From: Blattamonas nauphoetae
Taxonomy: Eukaryota; Preaxostyla; Oxymonadida
Direction: 5' to 3'
Assembly (NCBI GenBank): GCA_033064195.1
Contig: JARBJD010000252.1
Coordinates: 1 to 64,000, forward strand
Length of the DNA: 64,000 nt
Made by a program: the position numbers and the translations under genes. Under the pieces are notes generated by a model. The model had not been told where the DNA came from. It did not search any database and saw nothing but the letters and a program-made list of their open reading frames with translations. Every line of letters starts with the position of its first letter. Within the stretch, counting starts at the first letter, position 1. Shown here one piece after another: positions 20,044-33,200 of the stretch.

Positions 20044-23000
20044 ATGACTGGACTTATTTCCGGAGTATCGAACTACTTTACGAGCTGGATTAAACGTTCA
20101 ATCACTGGAATTCAATGGAATGATTATTTTATCGGAAAAATGTCGAGTCTTTTCCAACCAAACACAAATGAGACATTCCAACTGAATGCCATCGTTTGTT
20201 CCCGTTCTCCAGAGTCAATTCTTCTTTTGCTCACTTTTAGACAATAAATGAAAAGATTCAACATCTACCTGTTTTTCTTGAATCTGGTTCAATTTGTGAA
20301 CCGTTTATCGGCGTCGCCCCAATTACACTCAAAGCCAAATCCTTGTTTCTGATATTATCTCCGAAAAGTTTCCCTCTTTGTCCATTTTTATTTGCTAGAG
20401 TTGCCGTATGAACCACCGAAACCAACGACGACGAACCAGACTCCTGACAAGAACGAATCTCTGAATTCGGATGATGGAAAGACAAGTTGGACGATGTGGA
20501 TCATTCAGTTAGTTGTGAAAGTTCTCATCCATTTTTTGGATGTTAAAATCGAACGGATAAGTGTCATCATCAGATCCCAACGGTCCAACACGCCTCTCGG
20601 AATGACAATTCGGAAAGAACACGAACTTCCACGGGAAAATGATATCTTGGTCAATATTGAACAATTGTCCCTCCAACGACCGACAGATTCCCTGAAAGCT
20701 GATGCCCTCAATTCTGGACTCCTCCTACCGAATGGAGCGTCCCTCTCGACTGTGTGGGCGAAACAAGGCTATTCTAAGAATACTTCCCGTAGTGAAATCA
20801 GTGTCTCTGTTGAGGTCAAGAATATTGCATTCTCAATTCTCAGCTCCTCTTCGGACATCCAACCTCATCGCAAAATGCGCTCGCCACTGGAACTTATGTT
20901 CTCGATCTCCTCCATTCGCCTTTTAGCTCTCTCTTTCTACGACAAATCGCTTCCAGTCAACTCCAAACTTTTTTTCTTCTCTCGCGACTACCTTCGCTTC
21001 TTCCTAAACTTCGGCCACATCAAGGTGTTCGGGACACCGACTGGGATGGACGCCCTTCTCCGCACTCTCAGCCAATACTCCTCGTCTGCAGATCAGATGC
21101 CATCGGAGGTCTCGTCTCCCAATGACAAATCAGACAGTGATCGCGAGGAAGCCATCAGTCAGTCAATTCTCCTGATGCCTGACGCCTTCCCGAAACTGCC
21201 CCAAACCAGCTCCGTCTCCTCCACCATGCAGTCCCACTTCTCTCCTCGCTCCACCCCAGAATCGTCACCGTCATCAAAATCACAAGCGGAAAAGAAAGGC
21301 TGGTTTGGAGGGTTCTTCAAACGGAAGAAGGGACAAGCAGACGATCTCGTCACAACGTCTGTCTCTGAGACAGACACTCCCTTTCCACAGCTACGGTCTC
21401 TCAGCGAAATGGATGGAGAGGAAGGAAAGGAGAGCGAGATGACAACGGAAGATCTGGAAGCCGTGATGGAAGAAGTGGATGAACTGCTCTTCTCACACTC
21501 CGACATACTTCAGCATGACTTCGCAGAAATTGTACGAGATCTTTCCCACTCTCAAAATCTCATCGAAGGCAGCCACAACTTGTCCGTTGATCTCACCCAG
21601 GACGAGCAAACAAACACACCCAACATACTCGACACGGCTGTTCACGATCTCGGCAGTCCACCTCCGCCGTCAATCAGCGCCCTCCTCGCACAAGAGATCA
21701 ACCAAGCACAGACCTCTCTCACAAGCCCTCTGCTCACTGCCCAGTCTGCATCTCCACTCACCTCCTTCCTATCTGACGCTGTCTTTCCTGTAGGAACTGG
21801 CGACAACTCATTCTTCTCACTGCAAAGTATGGACAAAGAGGGGGTGAAGTCAATGTACACAACGCAGTTCTCCGAAGCAGGAAAGGAGAATGTCCAACGA
21901 ATGGGCAATCTCGTGGAACAGCTCGCCATATTCGGAAGAGAGTCGATCATCTACCAGCAAAAGATGAAAGAATACAAAAGAAAAGTGAACACTACACCCG
22001 TAACCAACAAACCTACCACACAGAGCATCTTCGATGCAATGAACACCTCACTCGGATCGCAGGACTTTCTCCGGTCTCCTCCTTCCACTGCCACACCCCC
22101 AACAAAACCCATTCTTCACCCCGTCTCATCTCACTCGAGTGTTACCGAGAAGATCCGACAGGTGAAAGCCCTCAACGAACTGTGGGAGGAGAAACGGGGA
22201 GCGATTCTTGATTTGGAGGATATGAAAGAGAAGAAGAATGAAAGCGAGCCACTCTCGGAAACACAACAAGAAAATGAAGAAGAGACGAAACAATCCGCTG
22301 AATTTGAAGGTGGAATGGTCATTCACATCGTCTTCGACTCGATTGATGTCGAACTACCGCTCCAATCACTCTCTGCTCGCCACAACCAAGACCATCCCTC
22401 TAACTATTCACCGTCTCTGAACGATTACCTCAGACTGCATCTCGGGACAGTGGACGCAATCGGAGTGATTCCACTCCTCCCACCAACATTCTCTGCATCT
22501 CTCACCTCTCCAAGCCTCAGCGTTGTGTCCCCCCATCCCACCATCGCATTCTCACTTGACGCCGCCAGTCTCTCTCTCATCTCTCGGACTCAATCCGTTT
22601 TCTTCACACTCGACAACACTTTCTTCCTTCCTCATGTGAAACTTGACGAAGCTGCTGCATATTTCTCAACGACAAAGAAGAAGAAAAAGAAAAAGGAGAG
22701 CGAATGGTACAAAGCAGAGAACATTCATCCCTCCCTCGTGGGCATCCTCATCCACAATGAACCTTCGGATTCTTACATAGATGAGGACAGTGAGCTCCTT
22801 GATGCACCAGATCATTCGGAACTCACTCTTCTCTCTTTCGGTGATGAAACACTCATCCAATGCAGAACAGATAACAGAACGAAATCGAAACGACTCCGAC
22901 AGAAACTACGAAAGTCCGCCAAATCAAACAAACACCAGTTCATCTTTGACCAAATTGTGGTGGGGAGCAGAATCAACGGCTGCCCAATCTCTGGCAGCAT

Positions 23001-26000
23001 CGATTTCTTCAACCCGCAGTGGATGAAGAATGAAAAGGAGAGATGGACGACCGGACTTGGCTCAGGAAAGAAGATCCAGCCTCTCACACAGCTCTCGGAC
23101 ACGATTAAGAACGCAGATGAGACAATCAACACTGTCAATTTCTCACTCAACACTCAACCGGTCCACATCATGCTTCCTCTTGATCTGGTCTGCTTTGGAT
23201 TGGACTTCCTCGGGAAAGACAGTGAAGACAAGCCACAAAACACAGAAAATGGCGATACACACCCGTCACAGAACGACGAAGGGAAGGACAAGGATCTTCA
23301 CACCGTCCAACTCACCGAAGGACCATTGTCTCTCCAGAAAAATGTCTTCAGATTCAACATCACGTTTGATTGGTTATCACTTGGTGTTCTTCTCTTGCCC
23401 AACTCCCTTTTTGAGCATAAGTTGGAGGGATCGTCTCCTCTGCCCTCTCAACCAGCGGAGGAGCCAACAGGAATGGTCTCGCTGGCACCAACGTCGTCGA
23501 TTCCGTTGTATGCTCGCACCATCACGCATGCCCTCAGACAGCAAACCTACAGGCACGCTCTGTCTCTCTCCCTCCAGGACATCCATTCACGTCTGATGCT
23601 CTCGTTCACCTCGCCTCAATCTCGATCTTCAGTCAGTGTCAGCTTCCCATCGGTCATCAGCTCGCCCCTTTCGATCGTCGCCCAACTTCCATCTGCACCA
23701 ACAACACTATCATCCTTTCTCACGTCTCCTCCTCCTCTTGACACGGTTGTACCGTCACAGGAGAACGCACATCTTCTTTGTCCGGATCTTGCGTGCACTT
23801 TTTCTTTCCATTCTCTCTCACTTTCACTCATGTCCGATCTGACCTCATTCAATGCAGACCACGCTCCAGCTCTCCTCCTCTTCGATCCAAATTGTCCCTC
23901 TTCGCATCCTCTCCTCTTGATCGACACCCTCACCTCCCTCTTTTTCGTCCACAAAACTGTTTTCACCGCACCCTCTCCATCTCTTTCAATATCACACCCT
24001 TCGCTTGACATCGAGACTCGAGCCAGAAATGATCTCGACTGTTTCAGATCCAAACAGAAATCAGACTCATCGTCCAAGCCAGCGGCCAGCACACAACTGG
24101 AGATCGAGCGAATCGATCGAGAATGCCAGAAGGCAGATGTCATGTTCGGGGTTGATCTTGGTGCCGTCTTCGTCTGTGTCGATGTAACCGACCAACACAG
24201 ACCTGGCAGAGGGAAGACACCATCATTTCTAAAACTTGTCGACGAAATGGCAAAAGAGCTCGATCCACTCAGGCGAGTCGTATCGGCGATGTCATCACAA
24301 GTCTCATCTGATCTCACTCCTCCTGCTCAACAGGAGACGCCTCGACAGCCAACAGTCTGGATCAGTGTCAAAAGCCGTCGAGCATTGTCTCTTCTGATCC
24401 TTCCATCGTTCGCCTCGCTCTCACTCGAAAATTATGCTCTGTCTGTCCTGCTCGACGAGCAGACCTCCAACAATTGGCAGCCAACCGTCGAAAAGACAGC
24501 CCCTCCGCCGTCCTTTGTCTCTCTTCTGGCCGCCCTGGAAACAGATCTGGACTCCCCACACATCTCGTCTCAGCCAGAACCGACACACATTGCCAAACAC
24601 TCTCATCTTTCGGGGTTCACTGTCGTCCTCACTGCATCGTCTGTTCGACTCTCAGCAGGACGTGGTGACCTCCATGTCCCCATCGTCGCTGTGGATAGCA
24701 AAATCCAGACATCACGCACTCTCTCTGCAGAGGCAAGACTCCCTTTCAAAAAATCGACAACCACAACATCAAATTTTCCATTCGACATCCCATTCCAGCA
24801 TATTCCTTCCTACAAGTCCTGTGTCTCCCTCGTGTACACATCGGAGACTCCAGTGAACCCCACACCAGACAATGAAACACAATCACACGGTGCCATTCTT
24901 GCTGCATGCCAGTTCCTTCAATTCTCTCTCGCACCAGTTTCTCTCCTCACTCTCGACCAAGTCATGGATACACTCGGCGTTCTCAGAGGGAAGATGGATG
25001 TTCTCTTCCCCCCTCAGCCTACTCACGATGATGCCACTGAAGAAGGATCGACGAAGACTCCTCAGTTGGGATCACTCTCTCACTACTCAATCACGTTTGA
25101 CCAATCAACTGTAATCATCGACCCACAGAATCAATATCTCCGAGAACGCACTCGAAAAGACTTTGTGAACAGCGAACTGCGTCGAACATCGAACGTCCGT
25201 CTGCATCAGTCACCAAAAAAACCGTTCATCAACAAATTCATTGCTGAGATGTCTGGAGAGTCCGAAAAGGTCGTCACGGAGGATCAGAATGATAACGAAC
25301 GAGAAGAATCAGAAGATTCAATGGAAGAAGAGGAGAAGAGTGAGATTGATGAAACAGAAATTCAGAACGAGCAGATCCAGCAACAACAGTTCCACCTCAT
25401 CCAGGCCACTCGATCCAATGTAGCTCCTCCACTTTTGTCCGCCGTCCAGGTCGACTCGAGCTTTTCACCCAACCTCGACATTTCTCTCTCTGCAAACAAG
25501 CTCAGATCTCCATCACCAGCCGCCCCGATTCCTGTGTTCACTGATGAGAAGAAGGAAAAGACACGGCACCCCACACCAATCAAACTTTCGCTGTCCAACT
25601 GTCCGTCTCCGCTCTTTGACGCTGTTTCTGAGGCCGATGTCTCAGCTCGTGCATTCATTTCTGTTGCATACTCTAATCTCTCTGAAAGAGCGAGAACATT
25701 TGAAGAGAACGCCAAACGCGGCAACTGGCCACAAACTCCACAACACAAGCCACAAACATGGCGAAACAACGACAAGCTCCTCTTCCTCCCGTCAACGACA
25801 CATGTGGCCTACCCCCTCAAACGCGCCAACACTCATCCTCATGCAATCATCGCATCAGTAAGCAATGCTTGTGTTGTCATTTCTGACTTTTATTCTGACA
25901 AGCCTCACTCCATCCTCATCGGAGAGTCGCTCCCAGCATCGTGGTTTATCTCGATCCCTTCGCTGAACTTGTTCCTTCTTCCGGACGTCAAGAACCAGAA

Positions 26001-28651
26001 GCAGGCTCACACACAAATCAGTTCATCTCAGACAGTTACGACTCTTCTCGAATATGAAGGATTCACTCAGGTCGTATCTTTCCAACAGCTTCTGATCAAG
26101 TCTGAGGAAGCACGACAACTCTCTACTCCACTCTTTCCGCTTGACGATCAGCATCCTTCATTGTATGCTGTCTCAATCGCCAGTCTCCAAGCCTGTCTCG
26201 ACTCCACTCAATACAATTCCGTCCTCAGAGTCCTCTACGATCTGAGCGACTTGTTCTCTCTGGGTGTGCGCCTGTTCGGGATGGGGTGGATGGAAGTCTA
26301 TCCACCCCATCTCAAGCTCCATCCTCTCACCGAACAGGAGGACGAAAGCATCAACAAAGGCGATATCACAATCGACACCATCAAAGCGCAGAAGGACGAG
26401 GTTCGAAAGAAACTTGCGTTGGACGTCACAGCAGCTCTCTCCAAACAGTGTGAGGCACCGAAGACGATATTCACACGAAAAACGTTCACACAGATCAGCC
26501 CTGGACAAATCTTACCAACCGCCGAAAAGCATGAGACTCCTCTGCTCGATTCAGCAGCCACAGAACTATTCCAGCATGCCAAAGAGACGAACTGTTCACC
26601 GAGTCCGAAGCTCGAACAGGTCAACACACCACCACAAGCATCGAAGAACGAGCTCTCATTCCGTCTCTCATCCATTCCTCCCTTCCTCCGCGCGCACCCT
26701 GCTTTTCCTCCGCCTGGCTCTCTCATGCCATCTGGTCGCACTCGACCATTCCTCTCTCTCGCTTTCCATCTGCAGGTGAAGCACGCGCTGATCAGCATCT
26801 CCATCCCGTCTGCCACCCAATCCCATCTTCCCCCAACTGACTTCATCGAACTCCAGCTGATGCATCTGGGCTTCCAATACGAATCGTACAAAAAGGAGAC
26901 TGGTCCATTTTGGATGCCGATGACAAGTTCACCTCTCTCCACAATGGACTTCGTGTGTGGATCCGTGATTGTGAAGGACAGAGTTGCTGTCAGTCCATTC
27001 GACGTCATTCTTTGCCCTGCCCATCCTGAAATGATGGTCAACCCAGTCCAATCTCACCCCAACGTCCATGTTCCTTCGTTTGTCCCACGTGTCTTCACCG
27101 ATGCATCTGGCGGGCAGATTGTGACGGGCTATGGAATGCCCTTCTACGAATCAAACATTCTGCAGAAACAGAGATACGCAACGATTCCACATCGAGATCA
27201 CCAACACCGAAGACACGAGGAGAGAGCTCATCAGATTCCGAAAGCAGCAATCTTCACGCAAGCTGAGCAGAGTCGACTTGCTCTTCCACACAGCTGCCCC
27301 ACTCCATTCTGTTTTCACATCGAGTCACATCAGTCAATCGGTGAGCAGGATATTCCTGTGTCCCACTCCATCGCCTTCTGGCACCTCCCCACACTCTTCC
27401 TCAACATCTGTGACAGAACCATCGATGGACTTCTTCTGTTTTGGAACGACGACGCTTTTGGAGACTCGAACTACCCAAAAACGGGGGTCATTCGAAGAAA
27501 GCGGTTCAAGCTCGACATTCTCCAGCCCGAGCTTGTTTCGCTCACCGCGGAAGAACGAAAAGCTATCAAGAATCTGGCCCTCTTCATCCCACCAAAGAAG
27601 GCGGTCTCACTCCCTGATCCTCTCAACTCTCTGCTCAATACTCACCGTGCGACCAACCGTGATCGGATCGGAACACCGCAAGAAAGTGTAGGTCTCCCCG
27701 GGTACACACACAGTGTCACACTCGGCCCAGTGTCTCTGTATGTGTCGTATGAGAGTGTGTCTGTCGTGTCGTATATGAGCCAGCTCGGCAACTCTGTCTT
27801 CGGCGACGCTCAAAAGAAGTCCCCAGGAATGACGTCCAATCCGATCCTCTCTTTTCATTACGTGTCCATCACACTCAATCAGGTGGACGAGTTTCAGGTC
27901 GCTGGTGGGATTGCGAGCGGATTGATGGCGTGCTTCTCGCCGGCACATCTCTTACGCGCTGTGCGAGACAACACCATCACAGACAAAGGCTTTCTGCAGA
28001 TTGTCTCCCTCATGCCTGGAATTGTCCAGACAACGCTCGGAATGGGAGTGGGGAAGCTGATAAAGGCAGGAAGCTCGCTCATCTTCGACACCGGCCACTT
28101 CATCACGACCAAGGCGAAGTACCTCTTCAATCTCCTTCTCGCTCAGGTCGACGACGAAGACGGAGACAGACAGCCACAGGAATCGTTCATTTCGGGGATG
28201 TTCTCGACATTTAAGCAGAAAGTGACCGAAACCACAAACCTGCTTTTTGAGGGCAAGCAGCGGAACGTGATGGACATGATCAATCTCGCCAAACAGGATC
28301 GGAACCCTGTTTATGTTGTTCCACAGAGCGTAGTGATCACACGGAAGTCTGGGACATCTTACAGATCTTTACGTGAAGGCGAACCGGATTCTTGCACTGG
28401 TAATCTTGTTTTCTCTACTCTTCCTTGAACAAATCTTTTTTTGTCAGTGTTTTGGCCTATCTACACCTATATCTCCAAGTTTCTCTTAAATTTTGATCAT
28501 TCACTCTTGCAGTGTACATCTTTCGACCATCTAATGCGAGTGTGAACAGGATCCTCCCATTATCTTCTTCTTCCAGATTCCACGCCAGCTGATTGGTCTT
28601 GGATTTGGTGATGCAAAGGACATCACTCTTGAAGAGGGTTTCTCTAAATGA
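20044..28651 (+). CDS. Chorein-type bridge-like lipid transfer protein (ATG2/VPS13 family)
   Basis: Predicted join 20044-20193, 20241-20367, 20399-28399, 28513-28541, 28577-28651 keeps frame and gives about 2793 aa. The first two introns are 47 and 31 nt. The N-terminal 90 residues fit a chorein domain: SNYFTSWIKRSITGIQW, then INEKIQHLPVFLESGSI and TLKAKSLFLIL, leading into VLIHFLDVKIERISVIIRSQ. The long middle is serine-, threonine- and proline-rich with beta-strand-like stretches and acidic linkers. The last 200 residues (LMPGIVQTTLGMGVGKLIKA) resemble the amphipathic C-terminal helices of ATG2. Family members form a hydrophobic groove that moves phospholipids between membranes at contact sites. 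ATG2 versus VPS13 is unresolved. The large exon could also simply end at 28428. Confidence 0.65.
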
Positions 28652-28733
28652 AGTGGCATCAGTTCAAATTGTCATGAACCAGATCTACTCCATAAATTGA
28701 AGTTATTTCACAGCGCCAAGACAATGATCGGAA

Positions 28734-29738
28734 AATGTTGTTGTTGTTATGTTGAAGAAGTGTTTGACGAAACGTTAGACACAGATCCAACTGCCATCAA
28801 AGTTTCTGATGTCACTTTTTTCAAGTTTGTTCTTGACACACTGTTCTTTCCGTAAATATTTTTGTAATCTCCTCATAAATACAATAGCACTGGATCAAAA
28901 GGTGAAATAACAACAGTATCAGATGGATTTTATCAAAAAAGCAGTATTTCACCCTTTTCTATCACACTCTGTAGTTCGTCGGATACAGGCGAGGATCACT
29001 CTCAACAGAGTACATGTATCAATTTTGATTCTTCTTAGCATCATACTTTTTTAGCCTGAACTTTATGGGACATGCCTCTGGATTGTTCGGTATATCATCT
29101 CATCACTATCATGTTCTCACTCTTTCGTTCCTTCACAAGCAATTCACATGGCAAAAGTATCTAGCATTCAATTTTCTCACTTCTGTTTATCCATTTGATG
29201 TCCTTCCTCGTCAATTAGCGGTTTATTTCGTTTTCGCATCATTCGATTCATGACTCAGCCAAACGATTATCAAATAGTCATATGTGATTTAGATCCCATC
29301 GAACTAGAAATCTTTTACGTCTTCGCTGAGCTTGCAGAGTCTGGAGTTCATCATCGATCATCAATTCTCCTCTTTCTCCAAAATTGTCTCATTATCATCG
29401 TGGAATCTTCTCTCTCAAAAATAATTACCCTCTTCTTTCCGGTTGACCTCTTCCCTCATTCTTCTCTGGTCCGCAGAGAATGGATCGTCGGAACATACGA
29501 ACTTCGCATCTACCTCTTCGACCGCTACGCCGCCCACAAAAATTTCTTCGTTCTAGATAAGCATGATTATCAGCAGCATCTGTTTGCTCTGAGGGCCAGC
29601 ACGGCACTCCCCAATCCAGATAGTTATTCAAGACCAAATTCACCAGAATCAGATGAGAAGGAAGAAGATTCGGAAGAAGCCAATGCGTCTGATTCTCGAT
29701 TCTCATTGTTTGCTAGGATGCCACTGGAGAACGATTGA
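28734..29738 (+). CDS. Unrecognised multi-exon protein
   Basis: Starts at ATG 28734 (MIGKCCCCYVEEVFDETL). A GTAAAT...ATAG intron at 28853-28888 and a very short one at 29016-29038 lead to a frame reading YFFSLNFMGHASGLFGIS. A 39-nt intron ending CTCAG at about 29264 leads to PNDYQIVICDLDPIELEIFY. The frame then stays open to TGA 29738; a further optional 35-nt intron lies near 29443-29477. The end is acidic (SPESDEKEEDSEEANAS). The CCCC run near the start could be lipidated. I do not recognise a family. Exon joins are plausible but the 23-nt intron is doubtful. The gene may continue to about 30250 (next entry). Confidence 0.5.
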
Positions 29739-30236
29739 AGGGAGGCAAGCACTTCCAACATAGCATTCGTTGAAACAGCTTTGATTTGAGGAATCAAAGA
29801 AAGACCATCTTCTTTTATTCAATTTCTCCTCGTTGCTTTTCTTTTGCGGTGTTTTTAGTTTGCAGAATGTTTTCCTCCATACGTAGAGCGAACGGCATCG
29901 ATCGTCTTCTCTCAGCTCCTCCCTCAGCATACACGACATTTCTGAATATCGTGAGATAGAATTCGGTGTGAGGTACCAGCATTGGAAAGTTCCACATCGA
30001 GAATTGTTGATGCGATGGACTGGAGAAACAGAACGAAGGAAATATTTCGAAGTGAGCTTACCGTAAGTTAACAGTGTGACTCAACAGGAGTAACGTCAAG
30101 AATGATGATAAAAATGTGGAGATCAGTCTAAAATCGTGTCTCCTTCCTTGGAGTATCTCATCGCTTCGAGTCCCCATAATAACTGTTTTCTCTGTTCAAC
30201 AACCTCTCCGGACACACAACATACAACAACTCAATC
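29739..30236 (+). other. Possible further exons, unresolved
   Basis: A frame from about 29888 to 30064 is open and protein-like (ISEYREIEFGVRYQHWKVPH then LLMRWTGETERRKYFEVSLP). It ends at a good GTAAGT donor (30063). After a 25-nt gap ending CAACAG the frame is open again to 30250, overlapping the next start. An ACGTAG acceptor precedes it near 29886. I cannot connect it in phase to 29738. It could be 3' exons of the gene before or a small separate gene. Confidence 0.35.
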
Positions 30237-33200
30237 ATGCGCAGAAGTGAAGAGGAAGATGATGGAGATGATAATGTCGACCAGAGTGGAAATGAGGAAA
30301 TCGGAGAGAATGAGGATGAAGGCAACTTTGAGAACGAGGACGAACAACACGAAGATGACCAACTCGAAGAACAAGAAGAAAACAACGAGCAAGAAGAAGA
30401 TGGTACAGGCGGTGAAGATGAAGAACAAGCTGAGGGGGAGATGGAAGACGAACAGCAGGAAGATCCGTTGAACGAAGAAGAGGGCGAGGATGAAGGCGAA
30501 CCCGAGGCGGATATTGAACAAGAAGAAGATGGTGCAGGAGGTGAAGATGAAGAACAAGCTGAGGGGGAGATGGAAGACGAACAGCAGGAAGATCCGTTGA
30601 ACGAAGAAGAGGGCGAGGATGAAGGCGAACCCGAGGCGGATATTGAACAAGAAGAAGATGGTGCAGGAGGTGAAGATGAAGAACAAGCTGAGGGGGAGAT
30701 GGAAGACGAACAGCAGGAAGATCCGTTGAACGAAGAAGAGGGCGAGGATGAAGGCGAACCCGAGGCGGATATTGAACAAGAAGAAGATGGTGCAGGAGGT
30801 GAAGATGAAGAACAAGCTGAGGGGGAGATGGAAGACGAACAGATGGAGGGCGAGGATAACGGAGATCACGAAGAAAACGACGAAGAAATTGAGAAGGAAG
30901 AAGATCCTGTGGATGATGAAGAGCCCGATGTAAATAATGAAGAAGAGGATGAAGGTATAGTTAAAACACGATCATTTCCAGCCCCAGAGAATGAAGATGA
31001 TGAGCAAGTCGAAAACGAGGAAGAACAACTCGAAGATCCTGATGATCAAGAAAAAGCTCAAGAAGATGTGGAAGAAGACGAAAACGTAGAAGAAAATACC
31101 CCTGAGGGGGATGAAGAAAACGAGGAAGAAGTTGAGAAAGAAGAAGATCCTATCGTTGAAGAGTCTGAAGTCAATAATGAAGAAGGGGATGAAGGCATAG
31201 TTAAAACACGATCATTTCCAGCCCCAGAGAATGAAGATGATGAGCAAGTCGAAAACGAGGAAGAACAACTCGAAGATCCTGATGATCAAGAAAAAGCTCA
31301 AGAAGATGTGGAAGAAGACGAAAACGTAGAAGAAAATACCCCTGAGGGGGATGAAGAAAACGAGGAAGAAGTTGAGAAAGAAGAAGATCCTATCGTTGAA
31401 GAGTCTGAAGTCAATAATGAAGAAGGGGATGAAGGCATAGTTAAAACACGATCATTTCCAGCCCCAGAGAATGAAGATGACGAACAATTAGACGAAACTC
31501 CAGCTGAAGATGCTTTTGGCTATCAGGCAGAAAATGCAGACGAGAACGAACCTGAACAAGTTGAAAACGAGGAAGCACAAAACGAGAGCCAAAAGGAAGA
31601 AGACGAGGAAGCACCTGAACAGGAGAAAGGGGAGGAGGGGGAAAATAACGACGAGCCTGAACAGGAAGAGAACGTTGAAGAAGAGTTCGAAGAAGGAGGA
31701 CCTGAGGCGGACGAAAAGGTGGATGATGGCCAAATGGAAGAGGAGGAAGAGGGAGAAGTGAAAACACGAGCTTTCAACGGAAATAAGGAAGTCGATGAGG
31801 AATCACAACATGAAGATCAGATGGAAGATCTCAAGGACGGACAGGAAGAAGACGAGGAGGCACCCGGACACGAGGGGCAGGAAGAAGAACCAGAACAAGA
31901 AGAGAAAGCTGAAGATCAAGCAGAGAACGAGCAACAGGAATATGAAGAAGGGTTTGAAGATGGTGCGGACGACCAGAAAGAAGACGAGGAACCAGAACAG
32001 GAAGAGAAAGCTGAAGATCAAGCAGAGGATGAGCAACAGGAATATGAAGAAGGGTTTGAAGATGGTGCGGACGACCAGAAAGAAGACGAGGAACCAGAAC
32101 AGGAAGAGAAAGCTGAAGATCAAGCAGAGGATGAGCAACAGGAATATGAAGAAGGGTTTGAAGATGGTGCGGACGACCAGAAAGAAGACGAGGAACCAGA
32201 ACAGGAAGAGAAAGCTGAAGATCAGAAAGAAGAAGAGGGAAAGGAGGAGCAACAAGAATACGAGGAAGGGTTCGAGGAGGATCAAAAAGAGGAGGACGAG
32301 GAGAACGTGAAAACCCGCTCCTTTGGAGCCGAACAAGAAGAAGAAGATCAGAAAGAAGAAGAGGGAAAGGATGAGCAACAGGAATATGAAGAAGGATTTG
32401 AAGATGGTGCGGACGACCAGAAAGAAGACGAGGAGGCATCTGAACAGGAAGAGAAAGCTGAAGATCAGAAAGAAGAAGAGGGAAAGGAGGAGCAACAAGA
32501 ATACGAGGAAGGGTTCGAGGAGGATCAAAAAGAGGAGGACGAGGAGAACGTGAAAACCCGCTCCTTTGGAGCCGAACAAGAAGAAGAAGATCAGAAAGAA
32601 GAAGAGGGAAAGGATGAGCAACAAGAATACGAGGAAGGGTTCGAGGAGGATCAAAAAGAGGATGACGAACCGATGGAAGTCACAGAAGAACCAGCAGAGG
32701 CAGAAGTTGTTGAAGGAGAACAGGAGGAGTATGAGGAAGGGTTCGAAGAGGAAGGAGAGAAAGGAGAAGATGGTGGCACTGAGGAACAACCCGAATACGA
32801 AGAGGGGTTCGAAGAAGGCGAAGCAGAGGAGAAGGTTCAAGAAGAGGAGGAAGCTCAGAACGAGGACCCACCAGAACCAGCTGAAGAAGCGGAGCAGGAA
32901 GACTACAACGAAGGATTCGAAGACGACGGGGGGGACGGAGAGAAGGAAGCAGAGAACGAGCAAGCAGACGATGATCAGCAAGAAGAGCCAGAAGAAGTTA
33001 AGACTAGAGCCTTTGGCAGACAAGCTGAGGATCAACAAGAGGAGGATGAACCACAACAAGACCCCGAAGCCAACACGGAACAAGGAGAAGAGGACAAGGA
33101 CGCACACAGTGTCCAATCGCGAAAAACAACAAAATCCGAAAAGAAAAGAAGAAAGAAGGCGAGGAAGGAAGCAAAGAAGCGAGGGGAAGAAGTCGAGAGC

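Noticed and set aside
30231-30869. Minus-strand frame with repeated hydrophobic segments, like a membrane protein
   Set aside because: Same cause: the complement of Glu-rich tandem repeats reads as Leu/Phe/Ile-rich sequence.
31803-33116. 437-codon minus-strand frame opposite the acidic repeat protein
   Set aside because: It is the complement of GAA/GAG-rich repeats, which gives endless Phe/Leu codons without stops. The repeat period explains it.
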